This document shows positions 1 through 10,170 of a stretch of 64,000 bases of DNA, piece by piece. This DNA is from Enterococcus sp. ZJ1622 (GTDB lineage Bacteria > Bacillota > Bacilli > Lactobacillales > Enterococcaceae). Numbering within the stretch: position 1 is the first letter of the stretch; each line of letters opens with the position of its first letter. Under the pieces are notes generated by a model. The model saw nothing but the letters and a program-made list of their open reading frames with translations, searched no databases and was not told where the DNA came from. Location of the stretch: positions 177,089 through 241,088 of the forward strand of contig NZ_JAAKDW010000004.1 of assembly GCF_011038845.1 (NCBI RefSeq). The letters are read 5' to 3'. The position numbers and the translations under genes are program-made.

Positions 1-380
1 ACGATCGGTTTATCGAATCTGCCACTTTCTTGTAAAGACTGTTTCGATCGTTCTGCGATTTCCCGCTCTTCCTCATCACTGTAGTAAATAACTGGACGAT
101 AAGAATCGCCGCGGTCAGCAAACTGACCTAGAGCATCAGTTGGATCGGTCTGCTGCCAATAGATCTCTACTAGCTGCTCATAGGAAATGAGCGCTGGATC
201 GTATTCGATCTCTACTGCTTCTGTGTGACCTGTTGTGCCTGTCGTTACTTGTTCATAAGTCGGATTAGGTACATGTCCGCCAGTGTAGCCGGATGTCACG
301 GAGATGATTCCTTGCTGCTCTTCAAACGGTTTGACCATACACCAAAAGCATCCGCCTGCGAAAACTGCTTTTTTTGTCAT
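1..380 (-). CDS. msrA: Peptide-methionine (S)-S-oxide reductase MsrA, partial (3' end outside window)
   Basis: Reduces methionine-S-sulfoxide in proteins, repairing oxidative damage in the cytoplasm. Translating the minus strand from the ATG at 380 gives [21 protein letters not shown] is the MsrA active-site motif and its first Cys is the nucleophile. Further family motifs follow ([20 protein letters not shown], and [20 protein letters not shown] in the substrate pocket). The start is supported by a strong RBS (AGGAGG) about 7 nt upstream. Only about 126 residues lie in the window, of the usual 170-180, because the gene runs off the left edge. No downstream neighbour is visible, so a linked msrB cannot be judged. 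Confidence 0.95.
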   Translation of the reverse strand, partial: MTKKAVFAGGCFWCMVKPFEEQQGIISVTSGYTGGHVPNPTYEQVTTGTTGHTEAVEIEYDPALISYEQLVEIYWQQTDPTDALGQFADRGDSYRPVIYYSDEEEREIAERSKQSLQESGRFDKPI

Positions 381-597
381 ATAAAATCCTCCTTTTTCAT
401 TCATCATACCTTGATTTCCAAAAGTGGGATAACGTTTTGCTTGTGACAGAAAAAACAGTAGTTGTGATGGATTCGATAATAATCCGCCACTCTCTTCTTT
501 ATCTGATCCACAGCTCACCATAGTTGATATATCAACTAATCGTTTGAGAATAAAACCCAAGAATCATTCTTTCAATAGATGCATCATCAAAAGCCAG

Positions 598-646
598 AAA
601 AAAGAACAGAGCAGCTGAAAAGAAGCCATTTTCTCTGTTCTTTTTT
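598..646. terminator. Strong stem-loop with flanking A and T runs (bidirectional terminator-like)
   Basis: Arms AAAAAAGAACAGAG (598-611) and CTCTGTTCTTTTTT (633-646) are perfect complements around a 21-nt loop. The T run on both strands makes it terminator-like in either direction. It sits between divergent genes, where no transcript should need to end, so it may end an unseen small RNA or act as an attenuator. Confidence 0.6.
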
Positions 647-753
647 GAACGATCAGCTATCATTACCCCCTACTGGTATTTTTTATGGATTTTTCTCTAT
701 TTTCCTTCTTTTTACGCTTGACTGTGGATAACTATGACAATTGTGTTGAACCA

Positions 754-815
754 TTTTTTCCACAGGTAAGAAAAAGTTGTCTTTTCAGCCACGCTGTGTA
801 TAAATTTTGTATGGT
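754..815 (+). promoter_or_regulatory. Candidate promoter of the triple-HTH gene, weak member of the shared block
   Basis: A T-rich stretch, then GAAAAAGTTGTC (770-781), a 17-nt spacer, then TATAAAT (799-805). The layout copies the blocks upstream of the coiled-coil genes at 14.5 and 15.9 kb (GAAAAAGAYGTTC plus 17 nt), but the match is weaker. TTGTCT (777-782) and TATAAA (799-804) also make an ordinary -35/-10 pair with a 16-nt spacer. Confidence 0.45.
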
Positions 816-888
816 ATGCTTATCCTGAAATGATTCACCTTTATTTTATCCTGTGAATAAATAACCCCATGTTATCGGAGGGATAACT

Positions 889-2040
889 ATGCCTAATGCA
901 AAAAGAAAAAATCCAGAGATATCCACTGGCCTTATTTCATTTGATGACCTATTGACTGAAACTAGCAAAAAAATGAAAACGACTCTTGTATCTTCCCATG
1001 AATACGATTCTCATTCAATGGATGATTCTTTAACTCTCATGGAAGATGAGAAACAAATCGTCGATGAACTAACTTCAATGATCCCAGATTCACCTGATCC
1101 TCTGCCATTTGAGGAGTCCTTTTCATTTCTACCTAATAACACCTCTGGGGAAGATTATCGTTTTGATACCGTAACGGATCACGAGCATCTTACAAAACAT
1201 GAACAACAACTTATCGATGAACTAGCGACAGTATTGCCCGATTCAGCCATTTATCAACAAACGGACAAACCATCCTCCCCTAATGAGCTAGTTCCTTCCG
1301 TTGATGTGGACAGGTCAAAAACGAACACTCTAGTAGAAGGAAATAGTAAGAAAAACGCTTATCAGCTTTTGCGTAGAACATTCGGCGATATTTCTTCTAA
1401 AGAAAGAACAAAAAAGTTTTCACGACAAGAAATAAACAAGCAAATTGCATACGCAATAACACTACCTCATATTCAACCAAAACATATTGCAGTATTTTTT
1501 GATGTATCGCTAAATAACGTGTACGAGATAAGCCAAAAACAGGCGTATCAACTCTTGTATAAGGAATTTGGCGAAGTTTCCAAAGAAAGAGAAGATAGGA
1601 ATATCTCACAAAAAATACGTGAACAGATTGCTCATGCATTGACATTACCTGATCTTAGTCAGAGTCAGATCGCCACTTTTTTTGGTGTGTCCCAAACTAC
1701 AGTAAATAAAATATACCACAAGCAATCTGTAGATGTAGAAGATAATACTGAAAAATATGCCCATCAGCTTTTGTATGAGAGATTCGGTGAAGTACCCAAG
1801 GAAAAAGAATGGCGGATCATACCACAAGAATTACGTAACCAAATCGTACAAGCATTAACAATACCTACGATTAGACAAAAAGATATCGCATCTTTTTTTA
1901 ACATAACCCAAAACATGGTGTCTAAAATAAAACAAGAAGTGATACGTAGGAAACAGTTAACTGACATAACCAAAAATACACACCGGCCTATGCCTTCAAG
2001 ATCCTTTCCTACTTCTTCTAATCACACCAATGAGCGGTAA
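889..2040 (+). CDS. Unrecognised protein with three tandem helix-turn-helix modules
   Basis: 383 residues; I do not recognise a named family. Residues 1-150 are acidic and probably disordered, with two copies of a short motif (EKQIVDELTSMIPDS near 53-68 and EQQLIDELATVLPDS near 104-119). Residues 157-217, 219-278 and 290-350 are three related modules. Each starts A(Y/H)QLL..(T/E)FG(D/E)(I/V) and ends in an HTH-like segment such as SQSQIATFFGVSQTTVNKI. The C-terminus is basic and Ser/Arg-rich (PSRSFPTSSNHTNER). A good RBS (GGAGGG) precedes the ATG. Repeated HTH units suggest binding of a long or repeated DNA site. It is separated from rpoC by a bidirectional terminator. It might be a regulator or, because its promoter resembles those of the putative T4SS-linked genes, a DNA-binding cargo; both are inference. 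Confidence 0.8.
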   Translation: MPNAKRKNPEISTGLISFDDLLTETSKKMKTTLVSSHEYDSHSMDDSLTLMEDEKQIVDELTSMIPDSPDPLPFEESFSFLPNNTSGEDYRFDTVTDHEHLTKHEQQLIDELATVLPDSAIYQQTDKPSSPNELVPSVDVDRSKTNTLVEGNSKKNAYQLLRRTFGDISSKERTKKFSRQEINKQIAYAITLPHIQPKHIAVFFDVSLNNVYEISQKQAYQLLYKEFGEVSKEREDRNISQKIREQIAHALTLPDLSQSQIATFFGVSQTTVNKIYHKQSVDVEDNTEKYAHQLLYERFGEVPKEKEWRIIPQELRNQIVQALTIPTIRQKDIASFFNITQNMVSKIKQEVIRRKQLTDITKNTHRPMPSRSFPTSSNHTNER

Positions 2041-2061
2041 GCTACTTTCCATATAAAACAA

Positions 2062-2097
2062 AACAACAGAGTTGAGATTTCACTCAACTCTGTTGTT
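2062..2097. terminator. Bidirectional terminator between the triple-HTH gene and rpoC
   Basis: Perfect 15-bp inverted repeat AACAACAGAGTTGAG / CTCAACTCTGTTGTT with a 6-nt loop, lying between two convergent stop codons. Confidence 0.85.
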
Positions 2098-2106
2098 TAA
2101 CGATCT

Positions 2107-5100
2107 CTATTTTGTTTGGTTGTTCATTGCATCTTCAGCAGCCATTTGCGCTTCGATGTCTGAAATGCTATAGACATTTTCACTTGCAACACCGACTTCT
2201 TTTGGTTCCATGTCACGGTAACGCTGCATACCAGTACCAGCTGGGATGATCTTACCGATGATAACATTTTCTTTCAAACCAAGAAGTGGATCTTTCTTAC
2301 CGCGGATCGCAGCATCCGTCAACACACGAGTTGTTTCTTGGAATGATGCAGCAGATAAGAAGCTGTTTGTTTCCAATGATGCTTTAGTGATACCAAGCAA
2401 GACTGGGCGAGAAGTTGCAGGAACTCCACCAGCAACCAAAGTATTGTAGTTTTGGTCTTTGAAGTCTGCGATGTCCAATAATGTACCTGGCAAGATATCT
2501 GTATCACCTGGGTCCATGACGCGAACTTTACGCAGCATTTGACGAACCATTACTTCAATATGTTTGTCGCCGATCTCTACCCCTTGCATACGGTAAACAC
2601 GTTGTACTTCACGTAGCAAGTAGTTTTCTACAGACAATACATCGCGAACTTGCAGCAATTGCTTAGGATCGATCGAACCTTCTGTCAACGGTGCACCACG
2701 GTGGATCATGTCGCCTTCTGCTACTTTCATACGTGCTGTATAAGGAACAGTATACGTACGTGTATCTGTTGTTCCTTTGATCGTTACTTCTTTCGTACGT
2801 GTTGCAGGATCTTCTGAGATATCGATGACATCCCCTGTCACTTCTGTGATCACTGCTTGCCCTTTCGGATTACGTGCTTCAAAGATTTCTTGGACACGAG
2901 GAAGACCTTGAGTGATATCGTCCCCGGCAACCCCACCGGTATGGAATGTACGCATGGTCAACTGAGTACCAGGTTCACCGATTGATTGAGCGGCGATCGT
3001 ACCAACTGCTTCGCCGACTTCAACGTCAGAACCAGTTGCAAGGTTGCGTCCGTAACAATGTTTGCAGACACCGTGTTTCGTATTACATGTGAAGACAGAA
3101 CGGATCGTTACTTTTTCGACACCTGCATCAACGATTTGTTTTGCGATGTCTTCTGAAATCAACTGATTACCAGCAATGATCAATTCTTTTGTTTCTGGAT
3201 GACGTACTTCTTTACGTGTGTAACGTCCGATCAAACGATCTTCAAGTGATTCGATGATTTCATTTCCTTCACGGATCGCTTGGATCTCAAGACCACGGTC
3301 AGTGCCGCAATCTTCTTCACGGATGATCACATCTTGGGCAACGTCAACCAGACGACGAGTCAAGTAACCTGAATCGGCAGTCTTCAAGGCTGTATCGGTC
3401 ATTCCTTTACGAGCCCCGTGAGTAGAGATAAACATTTCCAAGACAGATAGTCCTTCACGGAAGTTCGAGATGATCGGCAATTCCATGATTCGTCCATTAG
3501 GAGCGGCCATCAACCCACGCATACCAGCAAGCTGTGTAAAGTTGGAGATGTTACCACGGGCTCCAGAATCAGACATCATGAAGATTGGGTTCTTCGCTTC
3601 CAGACCTTCCATCAGTTTTTGTTGGATGCTGTCTTTTGCAGCGTTCCAAACAGCAATAACACGTTCATAACGTTCGTCGTCTGTGATCAGACCACGACGG
3701 AATTGTTTCGTGATTGTTTCGACTTGTTTATGGGCGTTTTCGATGATATCTTGTTTTTCATTCAGTACGCTGATGTCTGCGATACCAACTGTGATACCAG
3801 CATGCGTTGAATGTTTGTACCCTAAGTCTTTCATACGGTCAAGCATCTTAGAAGTTTCAGTGACTTTGAATCGTTTGAAGACTTCTGCGATGATGTTCCC
3901 CAAGTTTTTCTTCTTGAATGGCAAGACCAATTCCTGTTCTTTGATATGTGCAGGGATATCTGTACCAGCTTCAACGAAGTATTTGTCCGGTGTTTGGACA
4001 GTCAAGTTGAAGTCTGTCGGTTCATTCAAGTAAGGGAATTCTGGCGGCATGATCTCATTGAAGATGATCTTACCGACTGTTGTGATCATCGTACGTTCTT
4101 TTTGCCATTCAGTAAATGGTTTGTCGCCTAATGAATTAGGGTTCACACCGATACGTGAGTGTAAATGAACGTAGCCGTTACGCCATGCGATCACTGCTTC
4201 ATTTTGATCTCTGAAGACCATACCTTCGCCTTCGCGTCCTTCTTCTTCCATTGTCAGGTAGTAGTTACCTAGGACCATATCTTGAGAAGGAGTTACGACT
4301 GGCTTACCGTCTTTAGGATTCAAGATGTTTTGAGCAGCTAGCATCAGCATACGTGCTTCAGCTTGTGCTTCTTCATTCAATGGGACATGGACAGCCATTT
4401 GGTCTCCATCGAAATCGGCATTGTAAGCTTCACATACAAGAGGGTGCAAACGGATCGCGCGGCCTTGTACTAGAACTGGTTCGAATGCTTGGATACCAAG
4501 TCTGTGAAGCGTAGGTGCCCGGTTCAGCAATACTGGGTGTTCTTTGATTACGTCTTCTAGAACATCCCAAACTTCATCTTCCTGACGTTCGATTTTACGT
4601 TTTGCATTCTTGATGTTTGAAGCCAATTCGCGTTGAACGAGTTCACGCATCACGAATGGTTTGAACAATTCGATCGCCATTTCTTTTGGAAGTCCACATT
4701 GGTACATCTTCAAGAAAGGTCCAACGACGATAACGGAACGACCAGAATAATCGACACGTTTACCAAGCAAGTTTTGACGGAAACGTCCTTGTTTCCCTTT
4801 CAGCATGTGAGAAAGAGATTTCAATGGGCGGTTACCCGGTCCAGTCACTGGACGTCCACGACGACCGTTATCGATCAACGCGTCCACTGCTTCTTGCAGC
4901 ATCCGTTTTTCGTTTTGGACGATGATACCAGGAGCATTCAAGTCTAACAAACGTTTCAAACGGTTGTTACGGTTGATCACTCGACGGTAAAGGTCGTTCA
5001 AGTCACTTGTTGCAAAACGTCCGCCTTCTAATTGGACCATCGGACGTAGATCTGGCGGGATGACAGGGATAACATCCATGACCATCCAGCTTGGTTCATT

Positions 5101-5760
5101 TCCTGAGGCACGGAATGCTTCTAAGATGTCCAAACGACGGATCGCACGTGTACGTTTTTGTCCTTGCGCAGATTTCAATTCTTCTTTTAATTCCGCAGCT
5201 TCTGCATCTAGGTCGACATGGTCAAGCAATTGCTTGATTGCTTCTGCACCCATTGCTGCTTGGAATTCTTGTCCATATTGTTCACGTTTTTCGCGGTATT
5301 CGCGTTCAGTCAACAATTGTTTTTTCTCTAAGTTCGTATTTCCTGGTTCGATGACTACATATGAGGCAAAGTAAATGATTTCTTCTAGTGCGCGTGGGCT
5401 CATGTCTAATACAAGACCCATACGAGAAGGAATACCTTTAAAGTACCAGATATGTGAAACAGGAGCTGCTAATTCGATGTGACCCATACGTTCACGACGG
5501 ACTTTCGAACGAGTAACTTCTACTCCGCATCGGTCACAAACGATTCCTTTATAACGGATCCGTTTATATTTTCCGCAGGCACATTCCCAGTCTTTTGTAG
5601 GACCAAAAATCCGCTCACAGAACAACCCTTCGCGTTCAGGTTTTAAGGTACGATAGTTAATCGTCTCAGGTTTTTTTACTTCACCATAAGACCAGCTTCT
5701 GATTTTTTCGGGAGAAGCCAAACCTATTTGCATACTTTCGAATTTATTTACATCGATCAA
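2107..5760 (-). CDS. rpoC: DNA-directed RNA polymerase subunit beta' (RpoC)
   Basis: Largest subunit of core RNA polymerase, carrying the catalytic Mg. The 1217-residue product opens [20 protein letters not shown] and has the N-terminal zinc site (CACGKYK...CDRCG). It has the absolutely conserved NADFDGD triad near residue 447 and a second zinc site ending CKHCYGRN near the C-terminal third. The [26 protein letters not shown] region (here [21 protein letters not shown]) includes the bridge/trigger elements. Length is normal for a Lactobacillales beta'. Translation starts at TTG (5760), with GGAGGG about 8 nt upstream. It follows rpoB by 79 nt in the same operon and ends at the terminator at 2062-2097. 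No disruption is seen. Confidence 0.99.
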   Translation of the reverse strand: MIDVNKFESMQIGLASPEKIRSWSYGEVKKPETINYRTLKPEREGLFCERIFGPTKDWECACGKYKRIRYKGIVCDRCGVEVTRSKVRRERMGHIELAAPVSHIWYFKGIPSRMGLVLDMSPRALEEIIYFASYVVIEPGNTNLEKKQLLTEREYREKREQYGQEFQAAMGAEAIKQLLDHVDLDAEAAELKEELKSAQGQKRTRAIRRLDILEAFRASGNEPSWMVMDVIPVIPPDLRPMVQLEGGRFATSDLNDLYRRVINRNNRLKRLLDLNAPGIIVQNEKRMLQEAVDALIDNGRRGRPVTGPGNRPLKSLSHMLKGKQGRFRQNLLGKRVDYSGRSVIVVGPFLKMYQCGLPKEMAIELFKPFVMRELVQRELASNIKNAKRKIERQEDEVWDVLEDVIKEHPVLLNRAPTLHRLGIQAFEPVLVQGRAIRLHPLVCEAYNADFDGDQMAVHVPLNEEAQAEARMLMLAAQNILNPKDGKPVVTPSQDMVLGNYYLTMEEEGREGEGMVFRDQNEAVIAWRNGYVHLHSRIGVNPNSLGDKPFTEWQKERTMITTVGKIIFNEIMPPEFPYLNEPTDFNLTVQTPDKYFVEAGTDIPAHIKEQELVLPFKKKNLGNIIAEVFKRFKVTETSKMLDRMKDLGYKHSTHAGITVGIADISVLNEKQDIIENAHKQVETITKQFRRGLITDDERYERVIAVWNAAKDSIQQKLMEGLEAKNPIFMMSDSGARGNISNFTQLAGMRGLMAAPNGRIMELPIISNFREGLSVLEMFISTHGARKGMTDTALKTADSGYLTRRLVDVAQDVIIREEDCGTDRGLEIQAIREGNEIIESLEDRLIGRYTRKEVRHPETKELIIAGNQLISEDIAKQIVDAGVEKVTIRSVFTCNTKHGVCKHCYGRNLATGSDVEVGEAVGTIAAQSIGEPGTQLTMRTFHTGGVAGDDITQGLPRVQEIFEARNPKGQAVITEVTGDVIDISEDPATRTKEVTIKGTTDTRTYTVPYTARMKVAEGDMIHRGAPLTEGSIDPKQLLQVRDVLSVENYLLREVQRVYRMQGVEIGDKHIEVMVRQMLRKVRVMDPGDTDILPGTLLDIADFKDQNYNTLVAGGVPATSRPVLLGITKASLETNSFLSAASFQETTRVLTDAAIRGKKDPLLGLKENVIIGKIIPAGTGMQRYRDMEPKEVGVASENVYSISDIEAQMAAEDAMNNQTK

Positions 5761-5839
5761 AAGGGGTTCCCTCCATTTCGTTTAATGGCAAAACCGCAAG
5801 ACGGCTGATCATCGACCGCCTTGCAGCTCATAGACCGGA

Positions 5840-8800
5840 TCAGTCTAGTTTATCTTCTGCGGTTTCAAAGTTTTGGATGACATCATCTTTCTCATCTTCC
5901 ACTTGTTCAGCAGCTTTCTTTTCTAATTCTTTGGCAGATTGCTGTTCAGCAAATTTTGTCAAAGCATCGACCGTGATCAGATCATCGTCTTCGTCATCCA
6001 TGTCACGAAGCTCGATCTCAGCGTCTTTGATATCCAGAACGCGCATATCCAATCCTAGTGATTGCAATTCTTTCACCAATACACGGAAGGATTCAGGTAC
6101 ACCTGGTTTTGGAATTGGTTCGCCTTTGACGATCGCTTCGTATGTTTTCACACGTCCGACTACGTCATCTGATTTGTATGTCAAGATTTCTTGTAATGTG
6201 TAAGCCGCACCGTAAGCTTCCAGTGCCCATACTTCCATTTCCCCAAAACGTTGTCCACCAAATTGTGCTTTACCACCCAATGGTTGTTGTGTAACCAATG
6301 AGTAAGGTCCGATCGAACGGGCATGCAATTTGTCATCGACCATGTGGGCAAGTTTGATCATGTACATGACACCGACAGAAACACGTCCATCGAACGGTTC
6401 ACCTGTACGTCCGTCATAAAGAACAGTTTTCGCATCGCTGGCCATACCGGCTTCACGAACTGTTTCCCATACATCTTCATCGCTTGCACCATCGAATACT
6501 GGTGTTGCAACATGGATACCTAATTGACGGGCAGCCATACCTAAATGTAATTCCAGTACTTGTCCGATATTCATACGTGATGGCACCCCTAAAGGATTCA
6601 ACATGATATCGATTGGTGTTCCATCAGGTAGGAATGGCATATCTTCTTCCGGCATAATACGGGAAACAACCCCTTTATTACCGTGACGACCGGCCATCTT
6701 GTCCCCTTCATGGATTTTACGTTTTTGAACAATGTAAACACGTACTAACATGTTCACGCCTGGTGATAATTCATCGCCAGCTTCACGGGTAAAGATCTTC
6801 ACGTCATGGACGATCCCGCCGCCGCCGTGAGGTACTCGCAAGGATGTATCGCGGACTTCACGTGCTTTTTCACCAAAGATCGCATGCAATAGACGTTCTT
6901 CTGCTGATAGCTCAGTCACTCCTTTTGGTGTCACTTTCCCTACAAGCAAGTCGCCGTCATGTACTTCGGCACCGATGCGGATGATCCCCATCTCATCTAA
7001 GTCTTTCAAAGCGTCTTCCCCGACGTTAGGGATTTCGCGTGTGATTTCTTCTGGTCCTAATTTTGTATCACGTGCTTCTGATTCATATTCTTCGATATGG
7101 ATCGAAGTGTAGACGTCGTCTTTGACAAGACGGCGGCTCATGATGATCGCATCTTCGTAGTTGTAACCTTCCCAAGTCATGAAACCAACTAATACGTTTT
7201 GTCCTAGAGCCATTTCTCCTTGTTCCATAGATGGTCCGTCTGCTAAGGTATCCCCTTTTTCGACTTTTTCACCTAAATGGACGATCGGACGTTGGTTGTA
7301 GCTTGTTCCGGAGTTTGAACGACGGAATTTCGTTACTGCATATTTGTCTAATGCGCCATTGTCGCGACGTACGCGGATCTCTGAAGCATCGACGAATTCA
7401 ACTACACCGTCATGTTTACATAGCAAAGCTGCACCTGAGTCATGGGCAGATTTGTATTCCATACCAGTACCAACCCATGGTGCTTGAGGATTGATCAATG
7501 GCACTGCTTGACGCTGCATGTTGGCACCCATCAAGGCACGGTTGGAGTCATCGTTTTCCAAGAAAGGAATACATGCTGTCGCAACGGCAACTACTTGTTT
7601 AGGTGAAACGTCCATGTAATCGACTTTATCGATCGAGACTTCCAAGTTTTCACTTTGGGCACGAGCCATAACAACGTCTTGTGCAAATGTACCATCTTCG
7701 TTCAATGGGCTGTTTGCTTGGGCTACGATGTAGTGGTCTTCGATGTCAGCAGTCAGGTAATCGATTTGGTCTGTGACACGGCCTGTTTCGCGGTCAACAC
7801 GACGATAAGGTGTTTCGATAAAACCAAATTTGTTAACTTTGGCATAACTAGACAAACTATTGATCAGCCCGATATTCGGACCTTCAGGCGTTTCGATCGG
7901 ACACATACGGCCATAGTGGGAATAGTGAACGTCTCGGACTTCATAACCGGCACGGTCACGAGTCAACCCACCAGGTCCTAAGGCTGACAGACGACGTTTA
8001 TGCGTCAATTCGCCAAGAGGGTTCGTTTGGTCCATGAATTGTGATAGCTGTGAAGAACCAAAGAATTCTTTGATACTTGCCACGACTGGACGGATATTGA
8101 TCAATTGCTGTGGTGTCAATGTTTCTGTATCTTGGATCGACATTCTTTCACGTACCACACGTTCCATACGAGCAAGCCCGATACGGAACTGGTTTTGTAG
8201 AAGTTCGCCGACTGAACGGATACGACGGTTCCCTAAGTGATCGATATCGTCAACGCTGCCGATACCTTCCATCAAGTTCAAGAAATAGCTCATTGAAGCG
8301 ATGATATCTGCTGGACGAACAGTTTTCACAGGTGCTTCTGGATAGCCGTTCCCGATCACGTTCACTTCACGTTCTGGATCTCTTGGTGAGAAGACTTTGA
8401 TCACTTGGACAGTCATTGGATCAGTCACTACACCGTCTTCTGATGGGTAGTAAGTCACTGAATTCAATCCGTTGTCGATGAATGGCGCCAATGTTTCCAT
8501 CACTTGGTGTGTCAACACAGTTCCTTTTTCAACGATGATTTCGCCAGTTTCTGGATCAACTAATGTTTCAGCCAATGTCAGATTCAATAGACGAGTTTTC
8601 AAGTCTAATTTTTTATTTACTTTGTAACGACCGACATTTGCCAAGTCGTAACGTTTTGGATCGAAGAAACGAGCATTCAATAAGTTACGAGAGCTGTCTG
8701 CTGTTTTAGGTTCTCCTGGACGCAAACGTTCGTAAACGTCTTTCAAACCTTCTTCTGTTCTTGAGTCGCTTGCGTTTTTATGCAAGTCTTTTTCGACTGT

Positions 8801-9457
8801 GTTGCGTAATGTTTCGCTGTCGCCGAAGATTTCAAAGATCGTGTCATCTGATCCGAAACCTAATGCACGGACTAAAACAGTCAATGGGATCTTACGTGTG
8901 CGGTCGATACGTACATAAGAGATGTCTTTTGCGTCTGTTTCCATTTCTAGCCAAGCACCACGGTTAGGGATGACAGTTGAGCCAAATCCTTCTTTTCCGT
9001 TTTTGTCGACTTTCCCATGGAAGTACACGCCAGGTGAACGTACTAATTGAGAAACGATTACCCGTTCTGCCCCGTTGATGATGAATGTTCCTTGTTCAGT
9101 CATTAATGGGAAATCGCCGAAGAATACTTCTTGCGCTTTGATTTCGCCAGTTTCACGGTTTGTCAGACGTAAAGTAACGTGTAGTGGTGCAGAATAGTTT
9201 GCATCATGTGCGCGGGCTTCTGCGACTGTGTATTTTGGTTCTTTCAATTCATAATCTACAAATTCCAAAGATAGATTGCCATTGAAGTCATCAATTGGCA
9301 AAATGTCTTCAAACATTTCTCTAAGTCCTTCATCTAAGAACCATTGGTAAGAGTCTGTTTGAATTTCGATCAAATTTGGTAATTCCAACACTTCACTGAT
9401 TCTTGCGAAGCTTCTGCGTTCGCGGTGTTTTCCGTATTTTACTACGTGTCCAGCCAA
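5840..9457 (-). CDS. rpoB: DNA-directed RNA polymerase subunit beta (RpoB)
   Basis: Second-largest RNA polymerase subunit; forms the active-site cleft and the rifamycin pocket. About 1205 residues. I place the start at TTG 9457 (product [17 protein letters not shown]) because GAGGGG lies 8 nt upstream; the in-frame GTG three codons earlier abuts the same RBS. The rifampicin cluster near residues 464-500 ([31 protein letters not shown]) has Asp, His and Ser at the positions equivalent to E. coli 516, 526 and 531, so no classical resistance substitution is seen. The tail is rich in acidic residues. It is transcribed leftward with rpoC from a promoter at 9706-9734. Confidence 0.99.
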   Translation of the reverse strand: MAGHVVKYGKHRERRSFARISEVLELPNLIEIQTDSYQWFLDEGLREMFEDILPIDDFNGNLSLEFVDYELKEPKYTVAEARAHDANYSAPLHVTLRLTNRETGEIKAQEVFFGDFPLMTEQGTFIINGAERVIVSQLVRSPGVYFHGKVDKNGKEGFGSTVIPNRGAWLEMETDAKDISYVRIDRTRKIPLTVLVRALGFGSDDTIFEIFGDSETLRNTVEKDLHKNASDSRTEEGLKDVYERLRPGEPKTADSSRNLLNARFFDPKRYDLANVGRYKVNKKLDLKTRLLNLTLAETLVDPETGEIIVEKGTVLTHQVMETLAPFIDNGLNSVTYYPSEDGVVTDPMTVQVIKVFSPRDPEREVNVIGNGYPEAPVKTVRPADIIASMSYFLNLMEGIGSVDDIDHLGNRRIRSVGELLQNQFRIGLARMERVVRERMSIQDTETLTPQQLINIRPVVASIKEFFGSSQLSQFMDQTNPLGELTHKRRLSALGPGGLTRDRAGYEVRDVHYSHYGRMCPIETPEGPNIGLINSLSSYAKVNKFGFIETPYRRVDRETGRVTDQIDYLTADIEDHYIVAQANSPLNEDGTFAQDVVMARAQSENLEVSIDKVDYMDVSPKQVVAVATACIPFLENDDSNRALMGANMQRQAVPLINPQAPWVGTGMEYKSAHDSGAALLCKHDGVVEFVDASEIRVRRDNGALDKYAVTKFRRSNSGTSYNQRPIVHLGEKVEKGDTLADGPSMEQGEMALGQNVLVGFMTWEGYNYEDAIIMSRRLVKDDVYTSIHIEEYESEARDTKLGPEEITREIPNVGEDALKDLDEMGIIRIGAEVHDGDLLVGKVTPKGVTELSAEERLLHAIFGEKAREVRDTSLRVPHGGGGIVHDVKIFTREAGDELSPGVNMLVRVYIVQKRKIHEGDKMAGRHGNKGVVSRIMPEEDMPFLPDGTPIDIMLNPLGVPSRMNIGQVLELHLGMAARQLGIHVATPVFDGASDEDVWETVREAGMASDAKTVLYDGRTGEPFDGRVSVGVMYMIKLAHMVDDKLHARSIGPYSLVTQQPLGGKAQFGGQRFGEMEVWALEAYGAAYTLQEILTYKSDDVVGRVKTYEAIVKGEPIPKPGVPESFRVLVKELQSLGLDMRVLDIKDAEIELRDMDDEDDDLITVDALTKFAEQQSAKELEKKAAEQVEDEKDDVIQNFETAEDKLD

Positions 9458-9705
9458 GCTCTTCACCCCTCTAAAATGTCATTCAAAAAGACTACCCGAT
9501 CGATTGTTACAATAATATTTCAAATATTATTTTTAGGTAACAACAGACATTTTTTGCGGCTTTTAGGCAAAAAAAAACCAAAAATAGAACATTCTCTTGA
9601 AAACTTTTCTTCGTGAGCTTCTACTTTTGTTTCCTTATATTAAAGCCGAAACGGACAATATTTCGTTTCTGCCTTTCTTTCATCAGATAGTTTTTGCAAC
9701 TTCAT

Positions 9706-9734
9706 ATACTACACTTATTTTCTATAAAAGTCAA
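9706..9734 (-). promoter_or_regulatory. rpoB promoter
   Basis: On the minus strand, TTGACT (9734-9729), a 17-nt spacer and TAGTAT (9711-9706) form a good sigma-A promoter. It lies about 250 nt upstream of the rpoB start, leaving a long 5' leader (about 9458-9700) in which I see no recognised element. Confidence 0.75.
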
Positions 9735-9810
9735 CACTTCCTGGCGTTTCATCTCTTTTTCCGTAACATTTTCTTAATCTTTTCATTTTGGCTTTTCAAT
9801 TATCTGACAA

Positions 9811-9848
9811 TTCTTAATTGACAGACCGTTTTTTCTCGGCTATACTTT
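9811..9848 (+). promoter_or_regulatory. Promoter of the ABC-importer leader transcript
   Basis: TTGACA, exactly 17 nt, then TATACT, immediately before the leader-peptide ORF at 9876. It is a near-consensus sigma-A promoter facing away from rpoB and should start a leader RNA of about 320 nt ahead of the transporter genes. Confidence 0.85.
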
Positions 9849-9875
9849 AGAAAATTCATTTTGTGGAGGAATATT

Positions 9876-9938
9876 ATGCGACTCAATCGAATAGCCCCAA
9901 CACAACTGAATAACTTTTTCTTTAGCTACTTTAGATAG
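9876..9938 (+). CDS. Short leader peptide rich in Phe and Tyr
   Basis: A 20-codon ORF starting at ATG 9876, with a strong RBS (GGAGG, 6 nt upstream). It encodes MRLNRIAPTQLNNFFFSYFR and a TAG stop. The run Phe-Phe-Phe-Ser-Tyr-Phe just before the stop is what a ribosome-stalling attenuation peptide sensing aromatic aminoacyl-tRNAs would look like. It lies between a strong promoter and a terminator upstream of an amino-acid-type ABC importer. It is too short for routine gene callers. The regulatory role is inference. Confidence 0.65.
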   Translation: MRLNRIAPTQLNNFFFSYFR

Positions 9939-10100
9939 GTTTGTATTCATCATGATGGATACAAACGTTAAACGACAGTTTGTATCTATGATGGCTAGAG
10001 AACTTTGTATTGCAGCAAAAGCCACGTAGACGAAATGCTAAGTGGCTGAGCAGCGAAAATACAAAAAGTATCTGGTACCGTACTTTTCATTATTTTTTCG
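9939..10100 (+). promoter_or_regulatory. Structured leader RNA with mutually exclusive stems
   Basis: Just after the leader peptide, 9939-9967 forms a near-perfect hairpin (TTTGTATTCATC / GATGGATACAAA). Its 3' arm can instead pair with GTTTGTATCTAT about 10 nt downstream. A second domain is closed by CTTTGTATT and AATACAAAAAG and contains the stem AGCCAC/GTGGCT. A small AAAAGTA/TACTTTT hairpin around TCTGGTACCG follows. Competing pairings upstream of a terminator are typical of attenuators; no known riboswitch class is assigned. Confidence 0.5.
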
Positions 10101-10106
10101 ACTTCC

Positions 10107-10141
10107 ATCCATTTAGACATTTTGTCTGAATGGATTTTTTG
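10107..10141 (+). terminator. Intrinsic terminator in the leader of the ABC-importer operon
   Basis: ATCCATTTAGACA (10107-10119) pairs with TGTCTGAATGGAT (10123-10135) and is followed by TTTTTTG. It lies only about 15 nt before the RBS of the binding-protein gene, so it should act as a conditional attenuator. Confidence 0.85.
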
Positions 10142-10170
10142 TTGCTCAAAATTGAAGGAGGAAAACAACA

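Larger units (their letters stand above)
381..888. other. Intergenic region between divergent msrA and the triple-HTH gene
   Basis: About 500 bases with no convincing gene; a plus-strand frame over 225-446 is mostly the antisense of msrA. It holds a strong stem-loop at 598-646 and, nearer the plus-strand gene, a promoter-like stretch at 754-815. Two TGTGGATAA/TGTGAATAA-like AT-rich strings occur at 723-733 and 852-860, but there is no array of them, so I do not call an origin. Confidence 0.6.

Noticed and set aside
225..446. Plus-strand open frame of 73 codons over msrA
   Set aside because: Mostly antisense to msrA, no RBS, Cys-rich composition typical of a shadow frame.
381..888. DnaA-box-like TGTGGATAA strings suggesting an origin
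   Set aside because: Only one or two degenerate copies, no dnaA or replication gene, and no AT-rich unwinding array.
5877..6203. Ser-rich plus-strand frame antisense to the 3' end of rpoB
   Set aside because: Serine richness comes from the complement of the acidic (GAT/GAA/GAC) tail of RpoB; no RBS.
2246..8967. Numerous open frames antisense to rpoC and rpoB
   Set aside because: They lack RBSs and mirror the codon bias of the highly conserved polymerase genes; they are shadows.
10060..10085. TGGTACCG in the leader, reminiscent of a T-box core
   Set aside because: The flanks do not fit the T-box consensus (AGGGTGGNACCGCG), no proper antiterminator competes with the terminator through it, and no stem I specifier pattern is seen. 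A 7-base match is plausible by chance in a 300-nt leader.
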